A program made the position numbers and the translations under genes. Below the pieces are notes generated by a model. That model did not search any database, was not told the DNA's origin, and saw only the letters and a program-made list of their open reading frames with translations. 14,983 nucleotides of DNA from Lentzea aerocolonigenes (GTDB lineage: Bacteria; Actinomycetota; Actinomycetes; Mycobacteriales; Pseudonocardiaceae): NCBI RefSeq assembly GCF_000955955.1, contig NZ_JYJG01000479.1, forward strand, positions 1 to 14,983, in the 5' to 3' direction. This document shows positions 6,010 to 12,649 of this stretch, in pieces. Position 1 is the first letter of the stretch; the number at the start of each line of letters is the position of its first letter.

Positions 6010-6729
6010 ATGGCTTGGTGGCACCGGATCAGACGCATTATCTCCGGTGGAGGGCGGGAATCGGCGAGTTTCGTCGCGGCACTGCTGGGTGTTCTGGTGC
6101 TCGCGGGCGCCGCGCTCGGGCAGGGCATCTCGCGCACGCAGGTGGCTGTGTCGGACGGGCTCACCTGGCTGGGCGACGACCAGCGCGGTGAGGTCGTGCA
6201 GGTCAACCCGATGTCGGGCAAGCCGCAGACGCGGTTGCAGATCAGCGGGCCCGACTCGCAGCTGGAGATCGCGCAGGAGGACGGCCGGCTGATCGTCCTG
6301 AACCGGCGGACCGGCGAGATCACCGTGATCGACCTCGCGACGTTGCTGGCCTCTGGCCGGCGGCAGGCGCCTCCCGGAGCGTCGAGCAAGGTGCTGGTGT
6401 CGAACGGGATGGTGTTCGTCGTCGACCGCGCGACCGGCACGATCCACACCGCGGATCCGCTGACGCTGGCCGATGTCGGGCAGACGTGGCAGGCCGGGCA
6501 ACCGCTTGCCGACGCCGTCGTGGACGAGCGCGGTGTGCTGTGGCTGGTCGATCACGGTGGCACGTTGCGGTCGCTGGACTGGTCGGATGACGAGGAGCGG
6601 TTCCAGGAGCGCTCGCAGCGGCAGATCACGGGTGCCGGGCCGCGCACGGTGCTGGTGCCGCACGACCAGGGCGTCACGCTGATCGGTCTCGACGGCGGTG
6701 TCGTGGTGCGTGACGGCACCGGTGCGTGA
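6010..6729 (+). CDS. N-terminal part of a frameshifted membrane-anchored beta-propeller protein
   Basis: The 239-residue product has a basic N-terminus and one membrane helix or uncleaved signal anchor (about 19-38, SFVAALLGVLVLAGAALGQG), then repeated short beta-strand blocks (DGRLIVLNRRTGEITVIDLA, NGMVFVVDRATGTIHTADPL, ERGVLWLVDHGGTLRSLDWS) typical of propeller blades exposed outside the membrane. It stops at a TGA (6727-6729) created by an exact 16-bp tandem duplication at 6705-6736. The next blades continue in the +1 frame in the 6698-8167 ORF. ATG 6010 has an excellent Shine-Dalgarno sequence. As it stands the product lacks part of the propeller, the FnIII domain and the C-terminal anchor, so it is probably non-functional unless expressed from a revertant or slipped template. 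Confidence 0.75.
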   Translation: MAWWHRIRRIISGGGRESASFVAALLGVLVLAGAALGQGISRTQVAVSDGLTWLGDDQRGEVVQVNPMSGKPQTRLQISGPDSQLEIAQEDGRLIVLNRRTGEITVIDLATLLASGRRQAPPGASSKVLVSNGMVFVVDRATGTIHTADPLTLADVGQTWQAGQPLADAVVDERGVLWLVDHGGTLRSLDWSDDEERFQERSQRQITGAGPRTVLVPHDQGVTLIGLDGGVVVRDGTGA

Positions 6730-8167
6730 CGGCACCGGTGCGGACGTGTCGTCGTCCACTGATCGCACGGATTCCGAGGTGATCGCGGCGCAGAGCGCGC
6801 CGACGGACCTCGTGCCCGCGTCGGTGCCGGACTCGTCCGTGGTCGTGCTCGTGGTCGACGGGCAGGTGATGCGCGTCGACGTGGGTGCGCTGGGCTGTCC
6901 GAAGCCGGGCCGGCCCGCGGTGTTCCGCGACAAGGTCTACGTGCCGTGCAAGGGATCCGGCAAGGTCATCATCCTCGACCGCGGTGGCCGTCGCGGTGGC
7001 GACGACGTGCGCACGTCCGGTGGGAACGACCCCGAGCTGGTGTTCGACGACGGCCGGTTGTTCGTGAACGTGCCGGGCTCGTCGACGGGTGTGCTGGTCG
7101 ACACCGATGGCGCGACGCGGTCGTTGACGATCCGCAGCCCCGAACTGCCGGTGAAGGACCCGGACCGCTCGCCGCCGCCGTCGGTGCCCCCGCCCCCGCC
7201 GCCGAACCCGGACGAGCCGACGAAGCCGCCGCGCAATCCCGGCGGCAACAACGGGCCGACGACCGAGGTGAACACGCCTCCGAGCATGCCTTCCTCGACG
7301 GCGCCACCCGCTCCCGGTGCTCCCGCTGCTCCTGCCGGCGTGACGGTGCGGGAGAAGTCGCGCACCTCTTCAGCGGTTGTCGTGACGGTGAGCTGGACGG
7401 CGGCTGTGTCGGCTGAGCCTGTTGTCGGCTACACCGTGACGGGTTCCGGTTCGTTCAGCGGTGGGTCGGTGTCGGCCCAGTCGGGCGGCACGTCGGCTGA
7501 TCTGTCGTTGCCGTGTGCGGGTTCGACGTTCTGCACGAGCGGCCGGCTGGACGTTTCCGTGCGTGCGTCGACGGCCACGACGGCGGGTGCGTCGGGCATG
7601 GCCGCGTTCACGGTGACGGCGCCGAACACTCCGCCGCCCAACACACCGCCACCGAACACTCCGCCACCGAACACGCCACCTCCCAACACCCCGCCGCCGA
7701 ACACCCCTCCGCCCACCACGACCACCACGCCGCCTCCACCCCCGCCGTCGTTGCCGACCGCGGGCGCCGCGGTGATCAGCTCGATCACCGGTGGCCGGAT
7801 GGCGTCGAGGCGCACGGTGAACATGGCCCCACCGGCGGACTGGGCGAGCCACAACGGGCGCTGTGAGGTCGTGAACAAGACGCAGGGTTACTCGGTGGGC
7901 ATCGCCTGCACCGCCACCACCGCACAGATCGACCTGGAAGAGGGCATCAACTCGATCGTGGTGCGCGCGTACGCGGCGTCCGGCGGTGGTCAGGTCGACT
8001 CCGCGGCGAAGAACGCGAACTTCATCCTGGACGAGTGCCAGGGCAAGCCCGGCTGCATTCCGCGGCTGGCTCCTGCCGGGACCGCGCCTGCGGGTGCGGG
8101 CGGTTTAGGGCTGTTGGCGTGTGCGTTCCTGTTGCGCATCGGTGTACGCAGAGAAGAGGAAAAGTGA
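6698..8167 (+). CDS. C-terminal part of the frameshifted beta-propeller/FnIII protein
   Basis: This frame is open for 489 codons, but residues 1-15 are only the duplicated junction read in another frame. The genuine sequence continues from DVSSSTDRT. It contains further propeller blades (about 46-145), a Pro-rich linker (153-206), an FnIII-like domain (about 213-307), six NTPPP repeats with a Thr/Pro tail (310-355) and a second beta domain with cysteines. The C-terminus has LAPAG (457-461), a hydrophobic segment and RREEEK, an anchor arrangement. No Shine-Dalgarno sequence precedes the GTG at 6698, so separate translation is doubtful. The stop overlaps the MoxR start (GTGA). Joined to the 6010 part with one 16-bp copy removed, it gives 713 residues. 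Confidence 0.65.
   Translation: MSWCVTAPVRDGTGADVSSSTDRTDSEVIAAQSAPTDLVPASVPDSSVVVLVVDGQVMRVDVGALGCPKPGRPAVFRDKVYVPCKGSGKVIILDRGGRRGGDDVRTSGGNDPELVFDDGRLFVNVPGSSTGVLVDTDGATRSLTIRSPELPVKDPDRSPPPSVPPPPPPNPDEPTKPPRNPGGNNGPTTEVNTPPSMPSSTAPPAPGAPAAPAGVTVREKSRTSSAVVVTVSWTAAVSAEPVVGYTVTGSGSFSGGSVSAQSGGTSADLSLPCAGSTFCTSGRLDVSVRASTATTAGASGMAAFTVTAPNTPPPNTPPPNTPPPNTPPPNTPPPNTPPPTTTTTPPPPPPSLPTAGAAVISSITGGRMASRRTVNMAPPADWASHNGRCEVVNKTQGYSVGIACTATTAQIDLEEGINSIVVRAYAASGGGQVDSAAKNANFILDECQGKPGCIPRLAPAGTAPAGAGGLGLLACAFLLRIGVRREEEK
6705..6736 (+). repeat. Exact 16-bp tandem duplication
   Basis: GGTGCGTGACGGCACC occurs at 6705-6720 and again, without a mismatch, at 6721-6736; GGTGCG follows a third time. Sixteen is one more than a multiple of three, so the second copy shifts the frame and creates TGA at 6727-6729. 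Confidence 0.95.
7625..7714 (+). repeat. Six in-frame 15-bp repeats encoding NTPPP
   Basis: Six consecutive units each encode Asn-Thr-Pro-Pro-Pro. Codons vary at third positions, so the peptide is conserved more strictly than the DNA. It probably forms an extended, wall-spanning stalk between the FnIII domain and the C-terminal domain. Confidence 0.9.
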
Positions 8168-9129
8168 TCGACACCGGTGAGGTTTCCGCCTTCCGCGACC
8201 TGCACACCCGGCTCGGAGATGCCGTCGAGAGCGCGGTGCGCGGCAAGCGCGACGTGGTCGACCTGGTGCTCGTGGCGATGTTCGCGGGCGGCCACGTGCT
8301 GCTGGAAGACGTGCCGGGCACGGGAAAGACGACGCTGGCGCGTGCGGTGGCCGGTGCGTTGGGCGGTGTGTCGCGGCGTGTGCAGTTCACGCCGGACCTG
8401 CTGCCGTCGGACGTCACGGGCACGTCGGTCTACGACCCGCAGACGGGGCAGATCCGGTTCAGGCCGGGCCCGGTGTTCGCGAACATCGTGCTGGCGGACG
8501 AGATCAACCGCGCCGCCGCCAAGACGCAGTCGGCGTTGCTGGAGGTCATGGAGGAGCGGACCGTCACGATCGACGGTGTCGGGCACGCGGTGCCGGACCC
8601 GTTCCTGGTGGTGGCGACGCAGAACCCGATCGACCTCGACGGCACGTACCGGTTGCCCGAGGCGCAGCTGGACAGGTTCATGCTGCGCACCTCGATCGGC
8701 TATCCGTCGGTGGAGGACGAGCTGGACGTGCTGCGTCCTGGCAGTGGTGCCGGGCGGATCGCGGACGTGCGGACGGTGACGTCGCCGCGTGAGGTGAGTG
8801 CGTTCAGCGGGCGGCTTTCGTTGCTGCACGTGGCCGATCCAATCCTGCAGTACATCTCGGCTTTGGGCGTGGGCACGCGATCGGATGAGCGGCTGCGGCT
8901 CGGCACGTCGACTCGTGGTCTGCGGACACTGGTGCGGTGCGCGCAGGTGTACGCGGCGTCGAAGGGCCGGCACTTCGTGGTGCCGCAGGACGTTCAGGAC
9001 ATCGCGGACCCGGTGCTGGCCCACCGGCTGGTGCTGACACGGGAGAGCGTGCTGGCGGGCGTCACGACGTCCGAGGTGCTGGCCGACGTGCTCTCGCGCG
9101 TGCCGGTGCCCAAGCCTGCCGCGCAATGA
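8164..9129 (+). CDS. MoxR-family AAA+ ATPase
   Basis: This 321-residue cytoplasmic ATPase has Walker A VPGTGKTT (Lys55), Walker B IVLADEIN (Asp112, Glu113), sensor-1 Asn154 in ATQNPIDLDGTYRLPEAQLD, and a C-terminal lid with the family's STRGLRTLVRCAQVYAASKG. These are the complete MoxR signatures, and the length is standard. MoxR ATPases form rings that, with a DUF58 or VWA partner, remodel or mature client proteins, often at the envelope. The GTG start at 8164 is chosen because AGAGGA (about 8154-8160) precedes it and GTGA overlaps the upstream stop; the open frame further upstream has no family sequence. Translation is coupled both to the propeller gene and to the DUF58 gene (ATGA overlap). 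The frameshift upstream could therefore reduce its expression. Confidence 0.93.
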   Translation: MIDTGEVSAFRDLHTRLGDAVESAVRGKRDVVDLVLVAMFAGGHVLLEDVPGTGKTTLARAVAGALGGVSRRVQFTPDLLPSDVTGTSVYDPQTGQIRFRPGPVFANIVLADEINRAAAKTQSALLEVMEERTVTIDGVGHAVPDPFLVVATQNPIDLDGTYRLPEAQLDRFMLRTSIGYPSVEDELDVLRPGSGAGRIADVRTVTSPREVSAFSGRLSLLHVADPILQYISALGVGTRSDERLRLGTSTRGLRTLVRCAQVYAASKGRHFVVPQDVQDIADPVLAHRLVLTRESVLAGVTTSEVLADVLSRVPVPKPAAQ

Positions 9130-10232
9130 GACTCACGTTGCGCGGCACCGGGGTCGTGGTGCTGGGCCTGTTGATGCTCGGTGTCGGGCTGTGGTGGCGC
9201 TACGCGGGCATGGCCGCTTTCGGACTTGCCCTGACCGCTTTGGTCGTGGCGTCGGTGGTCTCGGTGCTGGTTGCTTCGCCGTTGACCGTGTCGCGTTCGG
9301 TTCGTCCGCGTACCGTGCCTCGGCTGGCTCGGTGCAACGGGCGGCTGGAGCTGTCGGCTGTCGGTCGATGGCCGGTCGCGCTGGACGCCGTGGACATGGT
9401 GGCCGGGGCGGCCATGTCGGTGGATGTGCCTTTGCTCAAGCCGGGTGTGGTCGAGGCGGTCGACTACGCGATCCCGACTGAGCGGCGCGGTGTGTTCGAC
9501 GTGGGCCCGTTGACGTTGCGGCGCAAGGGATTGGCCGGGCTGGCGCAGGCTCGCACGGTTCTGGGCGAGGTCGTGCAGGTCCGGGTGGTGCCGAGGGTGC
9601 TGCCCGTGCGCGGCCTGCCGTCCGGTGCTCGGCGCGGCCAAGTCGGTGCTGACGAACGCGTCGAACGTGGCGGCACCGACCTGGTGGGCCTGCGGGAGTA
9701 CGTGCCGGGTGACGATCTGCGGCGGCTGCACTGGGCGACTTCCGCGCGCACCGGCACGTTGATGATCCGCGAGGACGCCGACCCCGCCCGCCCGCACCTG
9801 GCCGTGCTGCTCGACGACAGCGTTTCTTCTTATCTTGAGGCGCAACGGTTCGAGGAGGCCGTGGAGGTGGCGGCCTCGCTGATCACCTCGGCCTTGGAGC
9901 AGGGGCACCCGGTGCGGCTGCTGACGTCGTCCGGCGGCATCGATCTCGAGGAGACGCAGGACTCGGCGCCGATTCTGGCGGCATTGGCGGACCTGGAGCT
10001 GCAGGACGTCGACGGTCGGCCGACCGTTCCGGTGCGCGACCTCGACGTGGTGGCGGTGATCAGCGGGAAGACCGTGCCCGCGCTGGTGCTGGAGGCCGGG
10101 CGGGCTGCGTTCGGCACGGTGCTGGTGGTGGACGAGAAGCGGCCGGTGAGCGCTGCAGGCTCGGTGCTGGTGATCAGCGGTGGTCGCGCGGAGGACCTCG
10201 TCGACTCGTGGAACGCGGTGGTGGCGCGGTGA
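9126..10232 (+). CDS. DUF58 family membrane protein
   Basis: This 368-residue protein has two N-terminal membrane helices (about 8-24 and 28-50), an Ig-like beta region (about 52-160), then the DUF58 signature GTDLVGLREYVPGDDLRRLHWATSARTG (about 183-210, with TLMIRED after it) leading into a VWA-like alpha/beta domain (HLAVLLDDS, VVAVISGK). DUF58 proteins are the usual partners of MoxR ATPases and probably link the ATPase to clients at the membrane. The ATG at 9126 overlaps the MoxR stop (ATGA), and its own TGA overlaps the GTG of the repeat ORF. The last 20 or so bases resemble the boundary between repeat units downstream, suggesting the repeat array grew from this end. Confidence 0.92.
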   Translation: MRLTLRGTGVVVLGLLMLGVGLWWRYAGMAAFGLALTALVVASVVSVLVASPLTVSRSVRPRTVPRLARCNGRLELSAVGRWPVALDAVDMVAGAAMSVDVPLLKPGVVEAVDYAIPTERRGVFDVGPLTLRRKGLAGLAQARTVLGEVVQVRVVPRVLPVRGLPSGARRGQVGADERVERGGTDLVGLREYVPGDDLRRLHWATSARTGTLMIREDADPARPHLAVLLDDSVSSYLEAQRFEEAVEVAASLITSALEQGHPVRLLTSSGGIDLEETQDSAPILAALADLELQDVDGRPTVPVRDLDVVAVISGKTVPALVLEAGRAAFGTVLVVDEKRPVSAAGSVLVISGGRAEDLVDSWNAVVAR

Positions 10233-10626
10233 AGGCGGCGTTCGGTGCAGGCGGTGGTGGCTGGGCTGTGGCGGTCGCGGGACGTGGTGTTGGTGCAGTG
10301 ACGCGGGCGCTTGGTGTACGCGGTTGTGGTCGCTGGGCTGTTGCGGTCGTGGAACCTGGTGTTGGTGCGGTGAAGTCGGCGTTGGCGTACCGCGGTTTTG
10401 GTAGTTGGGCTGTTGCGGTTGCGGGACGTCGTGGTGGCACGGTGACGCGGGCGCTTGGTGCATGCGGTGGTGGTGGTTCGGCTGTCGCGGTCGTGGAACC
10501 TGGTGTCGGTGCGATGAGGTCGGCGTTGGCGCACCGCGGTTCTGGCGGTTGGCGTGATGCGCTCGCGGGACGTGGTGGTGGCGCGGTGAGATCTGCGTTG
10601 GTGCACTCGGTTTCGGTGGTGGCGGG
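10229..10626 (+). repeat. 72-bp degenerate tandem repeat array (about 5.5 copies)
   Basis: Units begin at 10229, 10298, 10370, 10442, 10514 and 10586; the first is 69 bp, the next four 72 bp, and the last is cut at 41 bp by the next gene's ATG. Two subtypes alternate: A (10229, 10370, 10514) and B (10298, 10442). By hand alignment the two B units differ at about 8 of 72 positions and are closer to each other than to A, so a 144-bp block was probably duplicated. Each unit starts with GTGA or ATGA. Confidence 0.85.
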
Positions 10627-10630
10627 ATGA
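10229..10630 (+). CDS. Small ORF built of 24-residue repeats, unknown function
   Basis: This 133-residue frame fits the operon exactly: its GTG overlaps the DUF58 stop (GTGA) and its TGA overlaps the transglutaminase-like start (ATGA at 10627). The product is Gly/Ala/Val-rich and consists of about 5.5 degenerate 24-residue units such as VTRALGVRGCGRWAVAVVEP and VKSALAYRGFGSWAVAVAGR. No known domain, signal peptide or convincing membrane helix is seen. Every unit begins with an in-frame GTG or ATG. It may be a real translated spacer that keeps ribosomes moving to the next gene, or simply repeat DNA that stays open. If it is not a gene, 10233-10626 is a 394-bp gap holding only this array. Confidence 0.45.
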   Translation: MKAAFGAGGGGWAVAVAGRGVGAVTRALGVRGCGRWAVAVVEPGVGAVKSALAYRGFGSWAVAVAGRRGGTVTRALGACGGGGSAVAVVEPGVGAMRSALAHRGSGGWRDALAGRGGGAVRSALVHSVSVVAG

Positions 10631-12624
10631 AGTACGCCTGGGTTGCCGCTGTCCTGGTGGTCGGTGCGCTGCAGCTGGCGCGGGCGTGGGACGGGGCGTT
10701 CGTCTACTTCGGACTTGCTGCGCTCGTCGGGTTCCTCGCGCTGCTGTTGAAGCGGATCGTTCCCGCCGGGTTGGCTGCTCTCGCTGTCATGGTCGTGGCG
10801 ATGGCGGGCGGGTTCTTCGCTGCTCGTGGTGCGACGCCTGATCGTGACCCGACCTGGGTGCTGCTGGACACCGTGCCTCGGCTGCTCACGGCTGCCCGGC
10901 CGGCTCCGGCGACGCCTGAGTTGCTGGTGCCCGGGTTGTTGCTGATCATCGGTGTCTCGGTCGGGACGGTGCTGTCGGTGACCAAGCGGGGGACGGCGTT
11001 GTTCGTTCCTGCGTTGGGTGCGGCGGTGCTGTACGTGTCGGCGGCATTGCTCACGACCGGTCGTTCTGACCGCTACGGCGTGGTCGCCCTGGTCCTGGTC
11101 GTGTTGCTGGCGTTGGGCTGGCTGATCATCGACCGGCGTGGGCCCGTGGTGCCGCCCGCGGTGCTGGCGGTGGCTTTGGCGGCGCTGACGTTGGTGGCTT
11201 TTGTGTTGCCCACCAACGGTTTTGAGCCGCGCAAGCTCGTCACGCCGCCCGTCACCGACGTGGCGATCGCGAACCCGTTGCCGCAGCTCGCGGCGTGGGC
11301 CGCGGCGGGTGACACGGAGCTGTTCCGGATGCGCGGGCCCGAGGTGCCGGTGCGGCTGGTGACGTTGAGCCGGTACTCGGGCGCGTCGTGGGAGGCGGCG
11401 TCGGTCTACGGGCCGTTGGGTGTGGTGGATGCGCCGGATCTTCCTACTGGTGGGAAGTTCCAGGACGCCAGCGTCGATCTGACGATCACCGGGTTGCAGG
11501 GCGAGTGGCTGCCCGGGGTGGGGAAGCCGCAGGCGGTGTCGCTGAGCGATGCCATGGTGGATCCCGACACCGGCTCGCTGGTCGTGGCGGAAGGGTTGAG
11601 GACGGGGCTCAGCTACACGGTTCGCGGGGTGCTGGAGACTCCCGCCGACACGGACTTGGCTTCCGCTGCGGTGCCTGCCGACGCGACGCGGTACACGGCG
11701 TTGCCGCGGTTGCCGTTCACGCTGGCGGAGTACGCGCGGCAGGCTACGCAGAACGCCCGCACCCCGTACGAGAAGGCGGTGGCGCTGGAGCAGGTCGTGC
11801 GGCTGAACCGGCGGCCGGACGCCGAGGCGCCGGTCGGGTCGTCTTACGCGCGGCTGGAGACGTTCCTGTTCGGTGCCGCCGGTGAGGCAGGGGCCGGGGC
11901 GGGGACGGCTGAGCAGTTCGCCTCGGCTTACGCCGTGCTGGCGCGGGCGGTGGGGTTGCCGACGCGGGTGGTGGTCGGGTTCCAGCCGGTGCCGGAGCAG
12001 AACGGCGAGCGGATCGTGCGGGCCGCGGACGCCACCGCCTGGCCAGAGGTCTACTTCAGCGGGTGGGGCTGGGTGGCGTTCGACCCGGTGTCCGGCAACG
12101 GCAGCGGGCCCAGCGCGGCCTCGAAGCGCGAGGTGCTGAACAGGCTCGCGTCCACCACGGCCAAGCCGACGCCGACGTCGTTGCCCTCGGTGCCGCCGCT
12201 GGTGCAGCCGACCGCGGTGAAGCCGGACGTTCAGGCTGCACCGCCCGCGCCCGCCGGGTTCCCGTTCTGGGTGTTCGCGCCGGTGTTGTTGCTCTTCGTG
12301 CTGTACGTGGCGCGGACGTCGAGGCGGCTGCGGTTGCGGGCGGCCGGGCCGGTCGGGGCGTGGCACGAGGTGCTGGACTCGTTGCAGCTGGCGGGACTGC
12401 GGCCGCGGGCGAACCGGACGGTGCCGGACGTGGGGCGGGAGTGGGGCGAGGCCGGGGCTCGGCTCGCGGTGCTGGTGGACCAGGCCGCGTTCGCGCCTGC
12501 GCCCGAGCGCGTGGAGCACAGCTGGCGACTCGCCCGGCAGGTGCGGAAAGCGGTGCGGCGCAAGGCTTCCTGGTGGCGCAAGGTGGTGTGGGCGATCGAC
12601 CCGAGGCCGTTGTTCAGACGCTAG
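10627..12624 (+). CDS. TgpA-like transglutaminase-fold membrane protein lacking catalytic residues
   Basis: This 665-residue protein has several N-terminal membrane helices (to about residue 195), a large extracellular region with a transglutaminase-like core, a Pro/Thr-rich linker, a further helix (about 546-562) and a cytoplasmic basic tail. The core is recognisable by GTAEQFASAYAVLARAVGLP (426-445), TRVVVGF, DATAWPEVYFSGWGWVAFDP. Active family members have Cys in the G-x-C-E-x-F motif and His in DAHAW; here these are Ala428 and Thr470, and only Asp486 remains. It is therefore probably not a transglutaminase or protease but a binding or scaffold protein acting with MoxR and DUF58. The ATG overlaps the repeat ORF stop. 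It converges on the kinase gene with 25 bp between stops and no visible terminator. Confidence 0.87.
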   Translation: MKYAWVAAVLVVGALQLARAWDGAFVYFGLAALVGFLALLLKRIVPAGLAALAVMVVAMAGGFFAARGATPDRDPTWVLLDTVPRLLTAARPAPATPELLVPGLLLIIGVSVGTVLSVTKRGTALFVPALGAAVLYVSAALLTTGRSDRYGVVALVLVVLLALGWLIIDRRGPVVPPAVLAVALAALTLVAFVLPTNGFEPRKLVTPPVTDVAIANPLPQLAAWAAAGDTELFRMRGPEVPVRLVTLSRYSGASWEAASVYGPLGVVDAPDLPTGGKFQDASVDLTITGLQGEWLPGVGKPQAVSLSDAMVDPDTGSLVVAEGLRTGLSYTVRGVLETPADTDLASAAVPADATRYTALPRLPFTLAEYARQATQNARTPYEKAVALEQVVRLNRRPDAEAPVGSSYARLETFLFGAAGEAGAGAGTAEQFASAYAVLARAVGLPTRVVVGFQPVPEQNGERIVRAADATAWPEVYFSGWGWVAFDPVSGNGSGPSAASKREVLNRLASTTAKPTPTSLPSVPPLVQPTAVKPDVQAAPPAPAGFPFWVFAPVLLLFVLYVARTSRRLRLRAAGPVGAWHEVLDSLQLAGLRPRANRTVPDVGREWGEAGARLAVLVDQAAFAPAPERVEHSWRLARQVRKAVRRKASWWRKVVWAIDPRPLFRR

Positions 12625-12649
12625 GCACGGCTGGAGGCACGAAGCGGTC

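Larger units (their letters stand above)
6010..8167 (+). pseudogene. Composite gene interrupted by a 16-bp duplication
   Basis: The two ORFs at 6010-6729 and 6698-8167 are consecutive pieces of one reading frame. With one copy of the 16-bp unit removed, the frame reads VVVRDGTGADVSSS without a stop, and the domains run anchor, propeller, Pro-rich linker, FnIII, Pro repeats, C-terminal anchor. It could be a true mutation, a reversible length switch or an assembly error. Confidence 0.7.

Noticed and set aside
6698..6736. Programmed ribosomal frameshift at the propeller-gene junction
   Set aside because: No slippery heptamer or stimulatory structure is apparent; the exact 16-bp duplication explains the frame change completely.
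8035..8163. Upstream extension of the MoxR gene
   Set aside because: The extra 43 residues do not resemble the family and lie over the propeller gene's 3' end; GTG 8164 has a Shine-Dalgarno sequence and a GTGA overlap.
8994..10463. 489-codon minus-strand frame
   Set aside because: Antisense to the DUF58 gene; Gln/His/Arg/Pro low-complexity translation.
10229..10626. CRISPR array
   Set aside because: Units are contiguous 72-bp degenerate coding-like repeats without short identical repeats separated by unique spacers.
12625..12649. Terminator between the transglutaminase-like and kinase genes
   Set aside because: The 25-bp gap contains no inverted repeat or T-run.
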